DNA from: Nomia melanderi
Taxonomy: Eukaryota > Arthropoda > Insecta > Hymenoptera > Halictidae
Direction of reading: 5' to 3'
NCBI RefSeq assembly: GCF_051020985.1
Contig: NC_135012.1
Location: 9,674,451 to 9,738,450 of the forward strand
Length of the DNA: 64,000 nt
The stretch's first letter is position 1. The number at the start of each line of letters is the position of its first letter. The position numbers were made by a program, and so were the translations under genes. This document shows positions 13,400 through 26,820 of the stretch, one piece after another. The notes under the pieces are model-generated. The model saw only the letters and a list, made by a program, of their open reading frames with translations. It did no database searches and was not told where the DNA came from.

Positions 13400-15671
13400 T
13401 TATATAACATTAAACTGATAAAAGATTGTAGTATTAAATTGTGCCATATTATTCTTAGGAATGTGAATTAAATTATAATTTATGGAGAAGTATTTATGAA
13501 GTAATATACAAAAGATGGGGTTGGCTAAAATTGTACCATTGTATTTAATTACTTAATTGTTACAGTATTAAATAATTTAAAATTGGGGAAAAATTGTTTC
13601 TTTTTTTCAGATGCATAAAATCTGTGTCATTTACAGTTTAGAGACACCGCAATGCAACGATTTTGCACGACTGTATCGTGTTGCAATCTTCCATCCGTTG
13701 TTCAAACGGAAAGCAAATATTTCCATCACATAGCTTCAGGTTAATCGCGTTATAAATATGAATAATGGAGATTTGTCGCTTAATCAGTACCTATTGAGAA
13801 AAATTGATTCGCTTCGTTCGAACCTTTTAAGTGAAATAAGTGGTTTACGGATACAATAAAACGCGAACGTCCAAAGCACGAACGTGGATGGAAATATGAA
13901 TTACTTCTTTTAACACAGGCGAGATAAAACGGGGGACATTACAAAGGAGTCACCGCTTTGTATTAAATGTCGGGCAATAATGGCCAGCATTGAGACGATT
14001 AAATAAATGTGCCGCAGCGAGTAATTATTCGTGTTTCAAAATATCTCGATTTGTAAGGAAGATAGCATTAACGAGGCTTCTTTGACGCGGAAAGAAAACA
14101 TGAATTATTTTCTTAATGAATATTCGATTATTAATGGAAATTAACAAGTGAGTAAAAATGATATTGTACATTGACAGGATTAATTACGAATTTTCGAAAT
14201 TAGAAACTGATTGAAATTCATTAGGTTTTCAAGTGTATTAAATTTCAAAGAATCGTTCGTGCCATGATTCATAAAATCTGAGATTTAATTATTGCAGTCG
14301 ATTTAACAAATTATAGAACGAAACTAACGATTTACCAATAATTTTCATTTCTTATTCTCACAGTATAATATACAGTAAGTGGATCTTTTTGTATTAAGTA
14401 ATATATCAACCTAAATAACTTATAAAGTTTGTCAAGAATAATTTGAAGATAAACTTGATATTATTTTTTAAACCGTTCTTTCGATAAATAATTGAATATA
14501 AACTTTATATTATCCTTAAAATCATCCCTTCAACAAATACCAGAGTATAAACTTCATATTATTTTTTAAATCATCTTTTCAACGAACATTGGCAAGTCAC
14601 AAATCAAAGTTAATGTATTCAGAATAACATCACAATATCCCAAATAAAGATCGTCCAAGAATGAAAGTCTCCGGAAACATCCAAATAAGACGTATCAATA
14701 GGTCGATCCAAGGAGAATGACATTTAACAGAAATGATAATTTCGTCGCAGCGAAGAGAGACTGTGAAAAGTGCGCGAGACGAGTGACTGCGAAGGTTCGG
14801 CCATTTTCCTTATATCAAATGCCCACAATGAAAGGGATAAATAAGGTCCCGAAAGTACGTGCGAGGCGGTGAAAGGAGGCTTCCGGCCAATTGAGAAGTT
14901 CTGCTTATCGGCTGCTTAACGAACGACGAAGCGAAAGGAGAGCCTATTCAGACCAGCCAAACTCAAGAATAAATTAAGTTAAATCAATTCTAGCTGCCAC
15001 TTACCTTGTCCTTTCGAGACCCGTTCAACGTTTCGTTCTGACGTTTCCGGAAAAATTATGCCCGGAAACGGCGGTAAAGAAGTAGGGAAATAAAATCGTC
15101 GACGCGACTCGACGTTACGTTTTTCTCTTTAAATCGAAAATAACCTTTGACGTTCTTCGTTTCAATCAAGCGAGGAAAATCGATAATTAGGAGACCATAT
15201 TTTATTTCTTGCGCACACCGTTCTTTCTGCTCACGGGTGAAATTAATATTTTATACTTACTGTTAAATGTCCGTATTTATATTCATCGCGGTTCCAACGA
15301 GTTTCCATGCGTCGTTTCGCTTTGTTGTTCGTAGGCTTATAGGCTAAACAGACTTCTACTAAAAATTGTATGTTTCAATGAATATTTGATTTCGAGTTGT
15401 TAATGCGATGCTAATGAGAGGTATCATTTTCATTTAAAATTCATTGACTATCGGTCAGTAGTTGATATCGATTACGTGAATTATGTAGATATGTATATGT
15501 ACATTTTTTTAATGGAATTTTAACTATGTTTAACTTCTCGGGTCATTAACAAAATATATATTAACATATAATATTAATAGTAATACTATGGAACCGTATT
15601 AGGGTAATTCCAGTTGACACGGCCTGATCTCATTTAAATTATCAAATATCCATATTTTTTATTGTTTTTGC

Positions 15672-15872
15672 GTCAAAATGACCCATTCCTGATTTCTTCT
15701 TTCCTTAATTATTAAAAATTGACGGATGTTTCTCTACGAAAGTATTAAAGAAATTAATTTAGCAATACGCGAGCTGAATGGCAAATCAATTAAAGTCTGA
15801 ACAAATGCACTCTCGGAGTTTCTATAGAGAAATTTCAAAAAGTCAAGTTAACTGCTCTAATTTTAGTGTTAA
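15672..15872 (+). mobile_element. TTAA MITE, family A, copy 2 (left end lost)
   Basis: The interior matches copy 1 from GTCAAAATGACCCATTCCTG through CTCTCGGAGTTTC to the right end CTGCTCTAATTTTAGTG-TTAA. The left terminal inverted repeat is not recognisable, so this is an eroded copy. Confidence 0.75.
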
Positions 15873-16478
15873 AGTAGACCATGTCTCGAATTTATTCCAT
15901 ATGTAATGCCAGCACTAATACGTGAATACTATAAAATACGAGATTCATGGAAATACACGAAGAACGGAAAGATACGCAATTGCTAATATAAAGTTTGAAA
16001 AGAAACGACGAAGAAGCAACGACAAACGCCGTGGAAAGTATGACCACAAAAAATAATGAAGATCGATACCTGCGACTTCATTTCCATCTGTTCATAAAAC
16101 AGCCGAGGTAAAAGTTCGCGGACCGCGAGATACTATTTTTCTGCGTCGCGGGGTCTTCTCATCCTTCCGTTTGCCGACATTTTGCGTGGTCCTTGCACTC
16201 CTGATGTTTACATTTCGCGAGCTCAGAAATCAATCAGTGCAAGTCATATTTCAGTTTCGTGTAGTTTAAAAGAGTTCTTATCGCGAGAACTTTCAACTGA
16301 TGAAACAAGTCGAGCGTTACCTGCAAAATTAAGTTTTAAGTAAGGAGGTGACAGTGTAATCGCATTACTAACTGATCTTTATTTTAATTTTAATAATAAA
16401 AACACCATTTAACAGGTTGATTACAAAATTCATCAAAACTAAAAAGTCGAAGCTTTTCGCAACGAAAATTTGGTTAAT

Positions 16479-17040
16479 TCGACGTGTCACCGAAAGAAAT
16501 TATTTTTAAATCTTAAATCTTATGTATCTTAATATTCATCTCATGTATCCTATTATCTTAATTAATGTTTAAGTTTAGAATTAAAAATAAATTTGTTTGG
16601 TAACGTATCAAACGAATTTTAATTTTTTTTGGATGGACATTTTTTTGTGAAGCGGTATAAGTCTATTCTTGAAAAAAATGAGTTAACGGTAATTCTAGTA
16701 AGTGGACATAGATCTCTTTTAATTTTTAATATGTATATGGTTATATTATTAAAAATTAAATATATTTAATATATTTGTATATACCATATATATTATTAAA
16801 TACATTTAATTTTTAACTGTAAGATATTATTGCAAAAATGTTTCCTTTGAAAATGGAATAAGTACATTATTGCAGATCATTATTGCAGAATAAAATTGAA
16901 CAAGTTTATGGTTACACAAACATTACCCGAATTAATTAATGTTTGTCAATATTTTTAAGTTGATCCGAACGCTTAAATATCTCAATACATGAAAAAATTA
17001 GCTTATATCACTTTTAAAAAAAGCGGTTCATATAGAGCAA
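16479..17040 (+). repeat. Dispersed repeat family C, copy 1
   Basis: This region aligns collinearly with 28545-29045. Shared blocks include TCGACxTGTCAC, TTTTTAAATCTTAAATCTTATGTAT, TTATCTTAATTAATGT, GCAAAAATGTTTxCTTTGAAA-TGGAATAAG, and an AAACATTACC-GAATT-ATTAA-GTTTG-CAATATTTTTAAGTTGAT block. This copy holds an extra AT-rich insertion at about 16.6-16.8 kb. No open reading frame or terminal repeat was found, so the class of element is unknown. Confidence 0.8.
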
Positions 17041-18639
17041 TTGTTACGAAGAATGTTGAGTTTTCAGTTTCTGATTAATGAAGAAAACTGTTTCGACTAT
17101 ATGGAAGGTTTAACGAGTGTCTATTGGCAAAGTATTGAAATGAAAACTTACACTGTTCGGCCTCTTATCACTGCACTTATCACGCGGAACAGTTGTTGAT
17201 TTAAATTCGAACCGATGTATCTCGCCTCGCGACCGGTTGACTCTTTGTCCCGGCATTTTATCACGATAAGTAAAAGCCGAGAGGCTGCTCGCAGAAGGAG
17301 AAATCGTGTAGAAATGTAAATAACGAGGGAGGAGGGTCGAGTAACGTTATGCACCGGAGAAACTGGGAGAAGGTGTGCGAAAAAATGCAAAATAATAGGA
17401 AAGGATGAGCCGCTTTAGATGTGTGAGGCGGAGGGCGCTGGTCGGGGCGGAGGAGTAGACAAAGGCAGCTATTTAAACGGATGAAAGACATGTAAATACG
17501 CGAACGGGAGGGAAGAAGAAAAAGAAACGCGGAGACGGTGTTACGGGAGGGGGGAAGTAATTAGGTAAAGGCAGAGTGACGGAAGAGATCTCTTGAAATG
17601 ACACAAGAGGAATTTGAGAAAAAATGGAGAGAAGTAACACTCGGGTACGTCTGCGAGAATTTTGGAATGTTTTTTGCGAATGGTAATTATTTACTATAAT
17701 TATTTTGAAAATTGATAAATCAATCGTGTAACGAATGATAGGTTAACAAATTTTCTTGTAAGTTCATTTTATTAAAGAAATATCTGTACGTTTGAATAAT
17801 TATGAATTTTTCGATTGATTTGAGTTATCATTTTATGAAATAGATTATCGTTTAAAGTTAACAGAATCCTGATTGTAAGTTTATTTCATTGGAGATATAT
17901 AGAATTCAATTATTACGGGTTACTCAGCTCGTTTATGAATTAGATTATTGATAGATCGTTATTTCGGGTAGTATCAGAATCTTTATAACCTCCATTGCAA
18001 ATATGTTGGCTTTCAATATTTCTGAAAAATAGCACCAAACGCGGCAAACCTCCGCCCAAAAGAAACACTCCGTGCAAATTAATCCTGACAGACTGATCTC
18101 TTTATCGCAATGTAAACTGAGAAACTTTATTTTATGCAAATCGGCTAAACGGAAAAGCATCGCTGGCTTATCTCGACTTTACCCTATACATGGAAAATCG
18201 CGAGAACAAGAAAAAAGAACCGGAGAGACGCAAACTTAGCGGAAGGGGGAATGACTTGGGATGGAAAAACGGAAACCGAGAATTTAAAAAAAGGGAAGAA
18301 AGATCGATGAACAGGAGAGGAATAAGAGTGAACAGTCGAAAATAGAAATATAGAGTGAAGTGCGAAGTCGGTTGAGACAGCTGACAAAAAGGGACCGAGG
18401 GAGAACTGGAAGTTACAGAAAAGTGGAAAATGTCGGACCTAAGAATATATCGAATTATGCTGTGTAAAATGGTTTCTCGTCCCGTAAGTGAAAATAAACA
18501 GTCCTCGTTTGTCTTGCTTTATCTCTCGGCAAGACGTTCTCCTTAATTGAGCCCTGCGAGAACCCGAAAATAACACCTTCTGTGAAAACGAATCAAATTT
18601 GCCATAAAAGTGTTCAAATTCAACGAGTCTAAACGTTGT

Positions 18640-18925
18640 TTGAGTCATTTTTTAAAAAACTGAGATATTTAAGAGATGTTTATAAAACCATAAGCTTCTT
18701 AAATTTTATTGTGTATTTATAATTAATAGAATTGTTAAAGAAAATTAACGATTTCTTAGCTGTAGGTGGACTTATTCCACTTTCAAAGAAAACATATTTG
18801 AGATAACGTTTTACAGTTAAATTTCTTTTGATTATTTTATGAGGATATCGTACATCATTAGTGGTGTTTAATTATAAATATAAAAAGAATATTAATTTCT
18901 CACTAGAACTATTAACACATTTTGC
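18640..18925 (-). repeat. Dispersed repeat family C, copy 2 (reverse orientation, partial)
   Basis: The reverse complement of this stretch matches the central part of the copy at 28.7-28.95 kb: a GATGTACGATATCCTCATAA segment, AATCAAAAGAAATTTAACTGTAAAA and TTTCTTTGAAAGTGGAATAAG, followed by AATCGTTAATTTTCTTT. It is a partial inverted copy. Confidence 0.75.
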
Positions 18926-19021
18926 TCAAAAATGGTTTTATAACACTTTCAAAGAAAATGGCTCGTGTATTTATTTTGTATAAAAATGAAATATTACTTG
19001 TCTGTTGTTAATCTTCAATCT

Positions 19022-19241
19022 TTAATACTATAACTATTGAACACTTAAATTGACTTTTTGAAATTTCTATATAGAAACTCCTAGGGTGCGTTTATTGAAA
19101 CATTAATTGATTTTAAATTCAGTTTGCATATTGCTAAATTTCTTTAATAATTTCTCACAGAAACATCTATTACCTTTTTAATAATTACAAAAAAAAACGA
19201 AATCAAAATTGGGTTATTTTGATCCGGCTGGTAGTTTTAGA
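19022..19241 (-). mobile_element. TTAA MITE, family A, copy 3 (reverse)
   Basis: The reverse-oriented copy starts at TTAA-TACTATAACTATTGA and ends CCGGCTGGTAGTTTTAG. The interior matches family A (GAAACTCCTAGGGTGC, AAATTTCTTTAATAATTTCTCACAG and AAACATCTATTACC segments). Both ends are mutated. The right end runs directly into a family D fragment. Confidence 0.75.
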
Positions 19242-19333
19242 AATAAACATGGACACAGAGTGAGCATCAAAGTTTTGTCGTTTTCTACTAAATTATTAAT
19301 TGTCAAATAAAATGTAGGACAAGGGGTTAATGT
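19242..19333 (-). mobile_element. TTAA element, family D fragment abutting a family A copy
   Basis: Read on the minus strand, this starts TTAACCCCTTGTCC near 19333 and contains the GATGCTCACTCTGTGTCC and ATGTTTATTTC segments that resemble the copy at 56.6 kb. It ends where the family A element begins, so one probably inserted next to or into the other. Confidence 0.5.
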
Positions 19334-19692
19334 TTCGATCGCTTTATCGTTGACTTTGACTTTCGACACGGAAGTTTACCGACTTATTGATTCGGAAAGC
19401 GACGTTCGGCGAGACGAGAGTTCGCGGTATATTTTTCAAATATTTCGACCGAACTGCAAGTTCCGGTTCTCGAATATGTTTACCGGAGGACTCGTGAAAA
19501 TTCGTGTTCGCTTAAAAACCGCAGTATTTGCGAGCGATGCCATCGCTACACTTTAGTGTCGGCATAAAGTGGAAAATTTGAAGTGGTCGCGTTGCTGCGT
19601 GCTGGCGTTTAGACCAAAATTTTCGTCGGTTACATTTGTATTCCATTCAAATTGGTTACCGAAAATGAAGGACTTGATTAAACGGGTGACGT

Positions 19693-19992
19693 GTTCCAGT
19701 TGGAGTTCTAAGAAAATCGAAATTAACGTACATAAATAGGATAATATTTACCATACTTGTAAGTTAAAGAATATTAAAGGAAAATAAAATGAATAATTTT
19801 ATTTTGAATAATCTGCTATTGGTAAATGTATTTGTTATTTGTTATTCAAGTTGGAGTTCTAGTTGGAGTTGTAAGATAATCGAAATTAACGTACATAAAT
19901 AGGATAATATTTACCATACTTGTAAGTTAAAAAATATTAAAGGAAAATAAAATGAATAATTTTATTTTGAATAATCTGCTATTGGTAAATGT
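19693..19992. repeat. Tandem duplication, 163-bp unit
   Basis: A block with GAAATTAACGTACATAAATA, TTTACCATACTTGTAAGTTAAA, AAATGAATAATTTTATTTTG and AATAATCTGCTATTGGTAAATG appears twice with offset 163 and only a few mismatches. The high identity indicates a recent duplication. Confidence 0.92.
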
Positions 19993-22900
19993 AGATGCTA
20001 TTTGTTACTCAAGTATTAAATAATGTGATATTCACGAGATAAATACTAACTATAAATATTTATTCACAGCAGTACCATTTATTTAGTTTATTACTCAGTT
20101 ACTGTGCAATTTAATATTGTTCAATGTGTAACATATTACTTAATGGAGAAATCAATTCCATATTTTACTTATTGCCATTTTTGTGGGATACGTAAAAAAT
20201 TATTGTAAAATTAATTTAAAAGGACATTTATCAGACACGTTTCTGGTGTAGGAATAACGGTGAACGATATTGTACAATTGGACCGGTATGGTATATTATG
20301 CGTTGGAGATTTTATGGTTGACACCTCACACAATTCTTCCTCCTGAAAAGAATTTTCAGATATTATTTCATTAAAAATTTATGGACAATATAAACAGGCT
20401 TTAAAACAGAAACAGTACCATAAAATGGACGACGAAGTAATATCAGATCTTAAATACACTACTATTTATCTTTATAAATTGGTAACATAAATTAAATTCA
20501 AAACATTCGCCCGCCTGTTTTTCTTTTAAAAATGGCGATTAACGTCGGGGAACGAAACTCAACGTGATTAAAGAGTTAATAGTACATACACCAACATGAA
20601 AAAAAATCAGTTTATTGAGACCAGTATTAAATTATTCGTGTAGGAATTCTATATTTATTAACTTACAACCTTCGCCTTTTTTCACATCAAAATGGCGACA
20701 GCTGTTGCAGAACAAATTGAAGTACTACTGGAACAATGATTTCCCTAAAAATGTCTCGATTTTCAAAACTATATTACAAAAAACACCGTACCATTTACCG
20801 TGACAGCTAATGTTTCATAAAGATTTCAATATGTATTCATAATATCGTAATAAAAAATGTATAACCAACTCCCGTAAAATACGTCCTTTCCATTGTCACT
20901 TGTAAGACTTGCCCCAAGATGGCCTGTCGAAAAAAAATTCGTGCGTGAATATTACTCGAGGGAACAAAGTATTAAGACTGACACCGAGGAGTTTCCGATA
21001 ATAAAACGGAACTCGGTCCGTAAAAGCAAACTTCTTTCATTTGATGAATTTTCAGTGGATCCGCAAATTTCACCCGCAAGTTTTCAGTACGTCGTTCCCT
21101 GTCACTTTCTTCCTTTTTTTTTTTACGAGCGACAATAGCAGTTCTTCGGCGCGGCCCATTCATTTTGAGAAGTTAAAAAATTAAAAGCCAGCGACGCACG
21201 CCGGTTCCTATGCGCCGAAGTCAACGGCGGAGGCTGCAAAATGCCTTCGAATTAATTTCGGAAAACCGTATGGTTTTATGGAAATAATTTCACGCCAGCC
21301 ATACTATATTATTATATCTGACTATTCTAAAATTAATTAATTATGTTTCGGAATCTTGATAACCGAATCTGACACATCATTTTTGCGACATCCGTTTCCG
21401 CTCATAAATACACCTAGTTTCCTTGCTTCATCCTTTCCAGGGACTTTTTCGTCTGATGACCTGGTTTTAACCTCTATAATAACCTTGTTAGACCCGTGAA
21501 GATTTAGAATAGAATTTGACAAGAGACGCTCTTTTTCTTAATAAATTATTCATGATCAAGTAGCTGTAAAAATGTTTATTTTGAGAAACATTTATGAGCT
21601 TGAAATTGTAGGAAATATAATTCCGGAAAAAGTATTTTTGATTGTGATATTTGACTTCTTAAATGAAACATTTTTTTTTAGGACTTTTGTTATGTTCTGA
21701 AAAAAGAAGATATTTTAAGATGTAAAAAAACTCACATTCTTCGATCTAGTGCTTTTTACGAGAGTAATGTGTACAAGTATGCGTGGACCTCGCGCTGTTG
21801 CCGAAATTTAACGATGATAACTATCCGGAGAGTTAATAGGAACACTCACTTTCATGAAACAGCGAAAATTATACGACGCAATGTGAAAACAGCTGCCGTT
21901 CTATAGGCTGTGATACAGTACATGTGAAACAGCTGAGCAGAAGGTTATTCTACACATGAAAACAACTCGGAAAGAAATAACATTTTTCCATTTAAAATCT
22001 TAATTTCGAGAAAATTAAATTTGAAAATTCATATATTCCTCGCTAACATAATAAATCATATTCCAATACAATTCTCTAAAAAACGAAGCCTTTCTCCTTT
22101 GTTTTTAGCATACATTAATTAAAGCGAGTAAAGTGATAAAAAACTTCATTACATTAAGACTATTATATTAAAGGCTATTATACTATAATAAACAGCGATA
22201 CATTTACAATTTAAAGTAATAATTGACGTTGTTTCCTAAATTTATTATTTTCGAAAACGAAGAAACTTGTTCAAGTCGGAATTATTAAAATTCTCAGACG
22301 GAAAATTAAATGAAAATTGTATTCTCCCTTTTTCCGTTCGGTAGACAATTTCTGGCACGCCCTGTATAAAATCGGAGTATTTCTGCCCCAGCACATCGGG
22401 CCGTGCAAAGTGTTCCGCCATATCACCCAGATATTGCGTATCACAGATTTACGTTTCTCTTCATAACGTATGATCTTTAATATTGTTTACGTCCACGGCA
22501 GCATGATGCAGTTTCAATTGCGGATAATAACAAAGGGAAAGTTCCGGCCGTGCCTCGTATTTTCCCCGGGAAACTGGGAAACCCGGTGGACGGTTTCGAA
22601 AAACAAACGGGGACAAAGAAAACGATCCACGAAACGGTTTTCCCCGACGATTGCGAATGTAAGAAGCTGCGGGAAGAGAAATGACGGGCTTGTGTACGAC
22701 AGATGGAAAGATAATGGCGAATAAAAGAATTAAATCTGAGAAAATCCTTTTAAAATTCTTCGGATAATCACAACGGCCGAAGAAGGAGGAAAATTCAGAT
22801 TTTCAACGTAATGAGAACACCTTTACGAATTTGTTTGAATTAATTCGAAATAATAATGTAAATTTTTTAACACTAGAATTAGCGCACCCATTAAATGGAT

Positions 22901-25900
22901 TTCTGTTTGCTTATTTTGTAACTATTGATATCTCGAAAGTGTTGAATATTGAAAATGATTGATACGTGATATATTTGTAACGAACGTACGTGTATAGATT
23001 TTGCAATAAAAATTGAAGATAGTAGTTAAGTGTCAGGAATAAGAATTTTGACGGTCCTTTAATAATGATCCATTTTACCAAATTCGCCAATTATGCAAAA
23101 TTCTTCATGGACGTGAAGAATTAGATCACATGCGATTCGCAAGAAAAACTGGAACGGCGATCGGACATTTTTTCGGCTAACGTGGAGAGCCCTTTTGGAC
23201 ATTTTATTTCAAATAAAGCCCGCTCGCGTTCGGATCGTATTTGTTGGAACAAAGAAGCCGAGCGAGGCGGTACAGCTGAGAAAATAACGCGGAAGTAAAG
23301 CTTCCTACGTCACGATTAATAAAATTCCTTATTACGGAAGAGGAAGCGTACAGTTACGTCCGGGATACTAATTCGACGCTGACGCTACATTCCGTTGAAG
23401 TTAAGAATTTTACGATATTTAATATAGGCAATAAGCTGCCTCGGAAAGTTCGATAATAAGCTGTTCCTGAAAACTTTCGGAGCCGGAAAGATCGCTGCCT
23501 GTTGCGCGATATATTGTTAAATCTGATGGATGGTAACGATTTATGAAGAGGACGATCAGGCTGCCAGGTACCTAAATTAAGAGCAGACTCTTTCGAACGC
23601 ATTAAAAATTCACGGGTACCATTTCCGAACGTGTTCGGAGCGACCGAGGCTATAGGGTGTATCGGAAATCCCGCTTCGAACATTACCTGAAAAAATCAAT
23701 TCGCTTAAACGATCGAATGTCATTTTTGACAGTTTCTTCCGGGACACATGGTTCTTCCGTTGAGAAATAGAAAATTGATAACGATCATAAGGAACCTTGT
23801 TAAATTTAGCGATGTTCGTTAGATTGTAATATTTAATGAAACGCGAGTGGAGCAAACGGAACGAGAAATATCGTGAACGGATGTTTTGAATATTAAGACA
23901 GGGGAGTCTATTGTTAGTTTTCAACATCACTATTTCGAAATAATACGATAGGATTATATCTCGATGATTTGCTTGTACTCTTCCGATCTGAATATCTGTC
24001 ATGCCTGATCAATAAACGAACGTTCAACGTCAACGAAATGGAGATTCGTACATATGTAGGTTCCTCTTCATTTTTATTTAATATTTGCAGTTTTATATAT
24101 TCCCCCGTTCTCGATATGAGTTTTATCTAAAAATGCCTTTCATCTAGAAATTTATTTCACAAGGTTCTTCGTTGTATTCACTTTTTTATGACACTGTTCA
24201 TTGTACGGAAATATTGCTGCGACGAAAAAGTGATGACACTTCTGAAAGTTAGGTTCTGATTTTTTCAGACACATTCGTTCAGGATGTTCTGTGGAAAAAT
24301 TAACGAATCGCGAGGAACAAAGTGTTTTAAATGAAAGGGTTTTCTTAGAGCTATAAGTAGATTTTTTTAGTGTCAGTCTCGAATTTTTAAACATTTGACA
24401 CAAGTCGTCCGCGTGTGTTGCAAATAACTTATGGAAGGATCCAATCGGCCGGCAATATTAGAAAAGAAAGGAGCTTGTTTTAATGCCTCGGCGTTCTGAC
24501 ATTTCATAGTATCGGTATTCGATAGAAATACAAAATCGATAAAGTAGCCGGCCAAGGTGCATGGACGTTTTCGGTATTTCAGATTTACCGTGGAAACTTC
24601 ATTCTTTCACATTCGATCTTGCGCCAACACTGGCTCCAATTTAAACAATTCCAATGCGAACTTATATCAACATTTTCATTTCACGGTGTCCTGCTGATTT
24701 TAGATTGTCGTTCTTTATTAAAAGAGGAACAAATATAAGAGAATTTCTCGGCCACAGATTGGCGTCATGTTTTTGTATATTAAAATACCGGCATCAAAAT
24801 ATTTTAAATTATTAATTTAATCTCTTAAACATATATACTCGCGAAGCTGTGATTTCAGGTGTCTAAAGATAAATTCACCGACTACGTCACGATTAATATA
24901 ACAATACCAAAGCAAACATAATTTCACAAAACGCAGAAAGTTAAAAAAATTAAGCACAGAGTTGATAAATTCAGAAAACAAATTAATAATCCCCACACAG
25001 CAGAGACTCACAAAACCTCCCTGCACATAGAGAGCTCAAACATGAACTCCCGAAAGCCCGAAAATTCAAAAAACCCAGCCCCAAAACCAGTGCGCATTTC
25101 AAAAATTCAATACCCAACCGAACACCGCGATCACTTCAAACAATCCCAAAAATCCCAAAAATCCCCGACCACGCACAACACAAAAGATAAGCTCCCCACG
25201 GATCCGCTGCTCCACTTTCAAATTCGAAGTGACTGGTGGAAACGTCGCTATGATCCCAAGTGCTCCATCACGGCGAACAAAAAAAAGAGAAAAAAAACCA
25301 TCCGACCCCGGTTTAAAGCTCGCGGGGCAACAAAAGGAGAGGTCCTGCCGGTGCATCCGGAATTAATGCGATCTCGAATTACAATACGAGACTCCTCGAA
25401 CCGCGGGACTCGATACAGAGATTTCATTTTTCCCTTGACGCTTATTGCCCCCACCGTCGCCTTTATTCCCCGCGTAATGCTGCGCGCCATCAATTTACTT
25501 TGCTCCCGGCCACTCGGCAGGCTGCTTGTCCCACGGCGATTGTCACTTCCACTTATAATACTTTCCGATCCTATTACCGTTGTTATGAGACAAATAGGTC
25601 AAGATTGTCTCTTTTAAGATCCCCACCGGCTTGACTCCGGGCTTATCTTTTCCCCGGATTCCTGGCGTCCCCCGGCGGTCTGGAAGCGAACGCTGCCCGG
25701 AGGTTCCAGGAAAAAGTGTCGCCTCTTATTTCATTACTGCGTCTTAGTTCGGCTCTTTTGAGTTTCGTTCCGCGCCGCTTGATATTCCTCTCCCCGGGCG
25801 ACGTCGCGCGGAAAAGGGATTTAAAAGTCCCCGGGTCGCCGGAGAGCGGCCAGAGGGAGAGAGAAACAGCGACTGGCTAATTATTTCGATTTAATTCCAT

Positions 25901-26169
25901 CGCGATATCGCGGCCGGCGAGCTTCTAATTGTAGCCGGGCTCTTTGTCCTGCGAGCAGCTGTTTTTTCACGGGACGCGGCGGGATTTTGCGTTGAGATGC
26001 ATCGATCATGCTCGGCGCGATGGTCTTCTTTTCTTGGGGCTAGTCCTTTACGGTAATTGCCGTGGGAACGGACGTCGGGACACTTTGATGTGCTCGGCTG
26101 TTTGTCGATGGACACTGTCTCGTCATGGAAGGACTTGCGACGAATGTGTTGTTGGTTGAATACGCTGTT

Positions 26170-26434
26170 TCTCGGGGTGGTTTTTTAGTTTCTGGTGGTT
26201 TGGTTGAGTTTCGACTTGACCTACGATTTGTTTCTCTTAAGATCGATACGTCTACTTTGTTGGTAATGATCAAATTTCTTGGCATATTCTATGTCCATGT
26301 TTACTTTAAACTATAATCATTGGTAACAGAAGGATTATACTTTGAATTCACGAAAATTGGGTAATATTCATGTTTGTTAAATTCTGCTCAGAATCTTCAC
26401 CGCGAGTCTGACACGTTATTATGAGGCGAGAGGT
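26170..26434 (-). mobile_element. TTAA element, family D, putative copy
   Basis: On the minus strand the right edge reads TTAACCTCTCGCCTCATAAT and then AACGTGTCAGACTCGCG, which matches the GTGTCAGACTCG motif of the copies at 56.75 and 59.4 kb. The plus-strand interior shares TATTCTATGTCCATGTTTAC with the 56.6-kb copy. The left boundary is uncertain. Confidence 0.45.
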
Positions 26435-26797
26435 TAATAGGTACGTGACATAGCGATTTGTTTAGAGAGCCTAGAGTTATGTAGGGTAATGGAAATTAAT
26501 GTGGTACTTCTGACTTGAAAAGCTTGTTAAAATAAGAGTTTTTTCAATGAAACCTGCATCGAAACACGAAGGAGATAGTAAACATTCGGACACTGATCGA
26601 TAATGGGAAAATTTAAACTACGGTGAAAAATGTAAAGTTAAAGACAGCGAATTGGAAAAATGGCTTGTAATGTGGAACATCTAGGTAATTTGTAAATGAG
26701 ACTTTCTTTTATCGCGAGAAATGAATATTTGTGACATTAAACAGAATAAGTGAACACTATATTATTATATCATTATATTTGTAGGAGAAAGAGAATT

Positions 26798-26820
26798 TTA
26801 TTTTATTTTATTTTAAATTA
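26798..26820. repeat. TTTTA pentanucleotide repeat
   Basis: Four to five consecutive ATTTT units, directly visible. Confidence 0.85.

Noticed and set aside
22867..23070. Possible third TTAA family starting TTAACACTAGAATTAGCGC
   Set aside because: The left end resembles family B termini, but no matching right end or interior similarity to other copies was found, so it is left unannotated.
23354..24002. Two overlapping minus-strand frames of 109 and 130 codons
   Set aside because: No recognisable domain, no convincing start context or splice sites, and the two frames overlap in different phases.
25042..25617. 191-codon plus-strand open frame
   Set aside because: The first third is an A/C-rich low-complexity translation and the rest lies in GC-rich DNA where overlapping frames are open on both strands. 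No domain, signal or splice context is recognisable.
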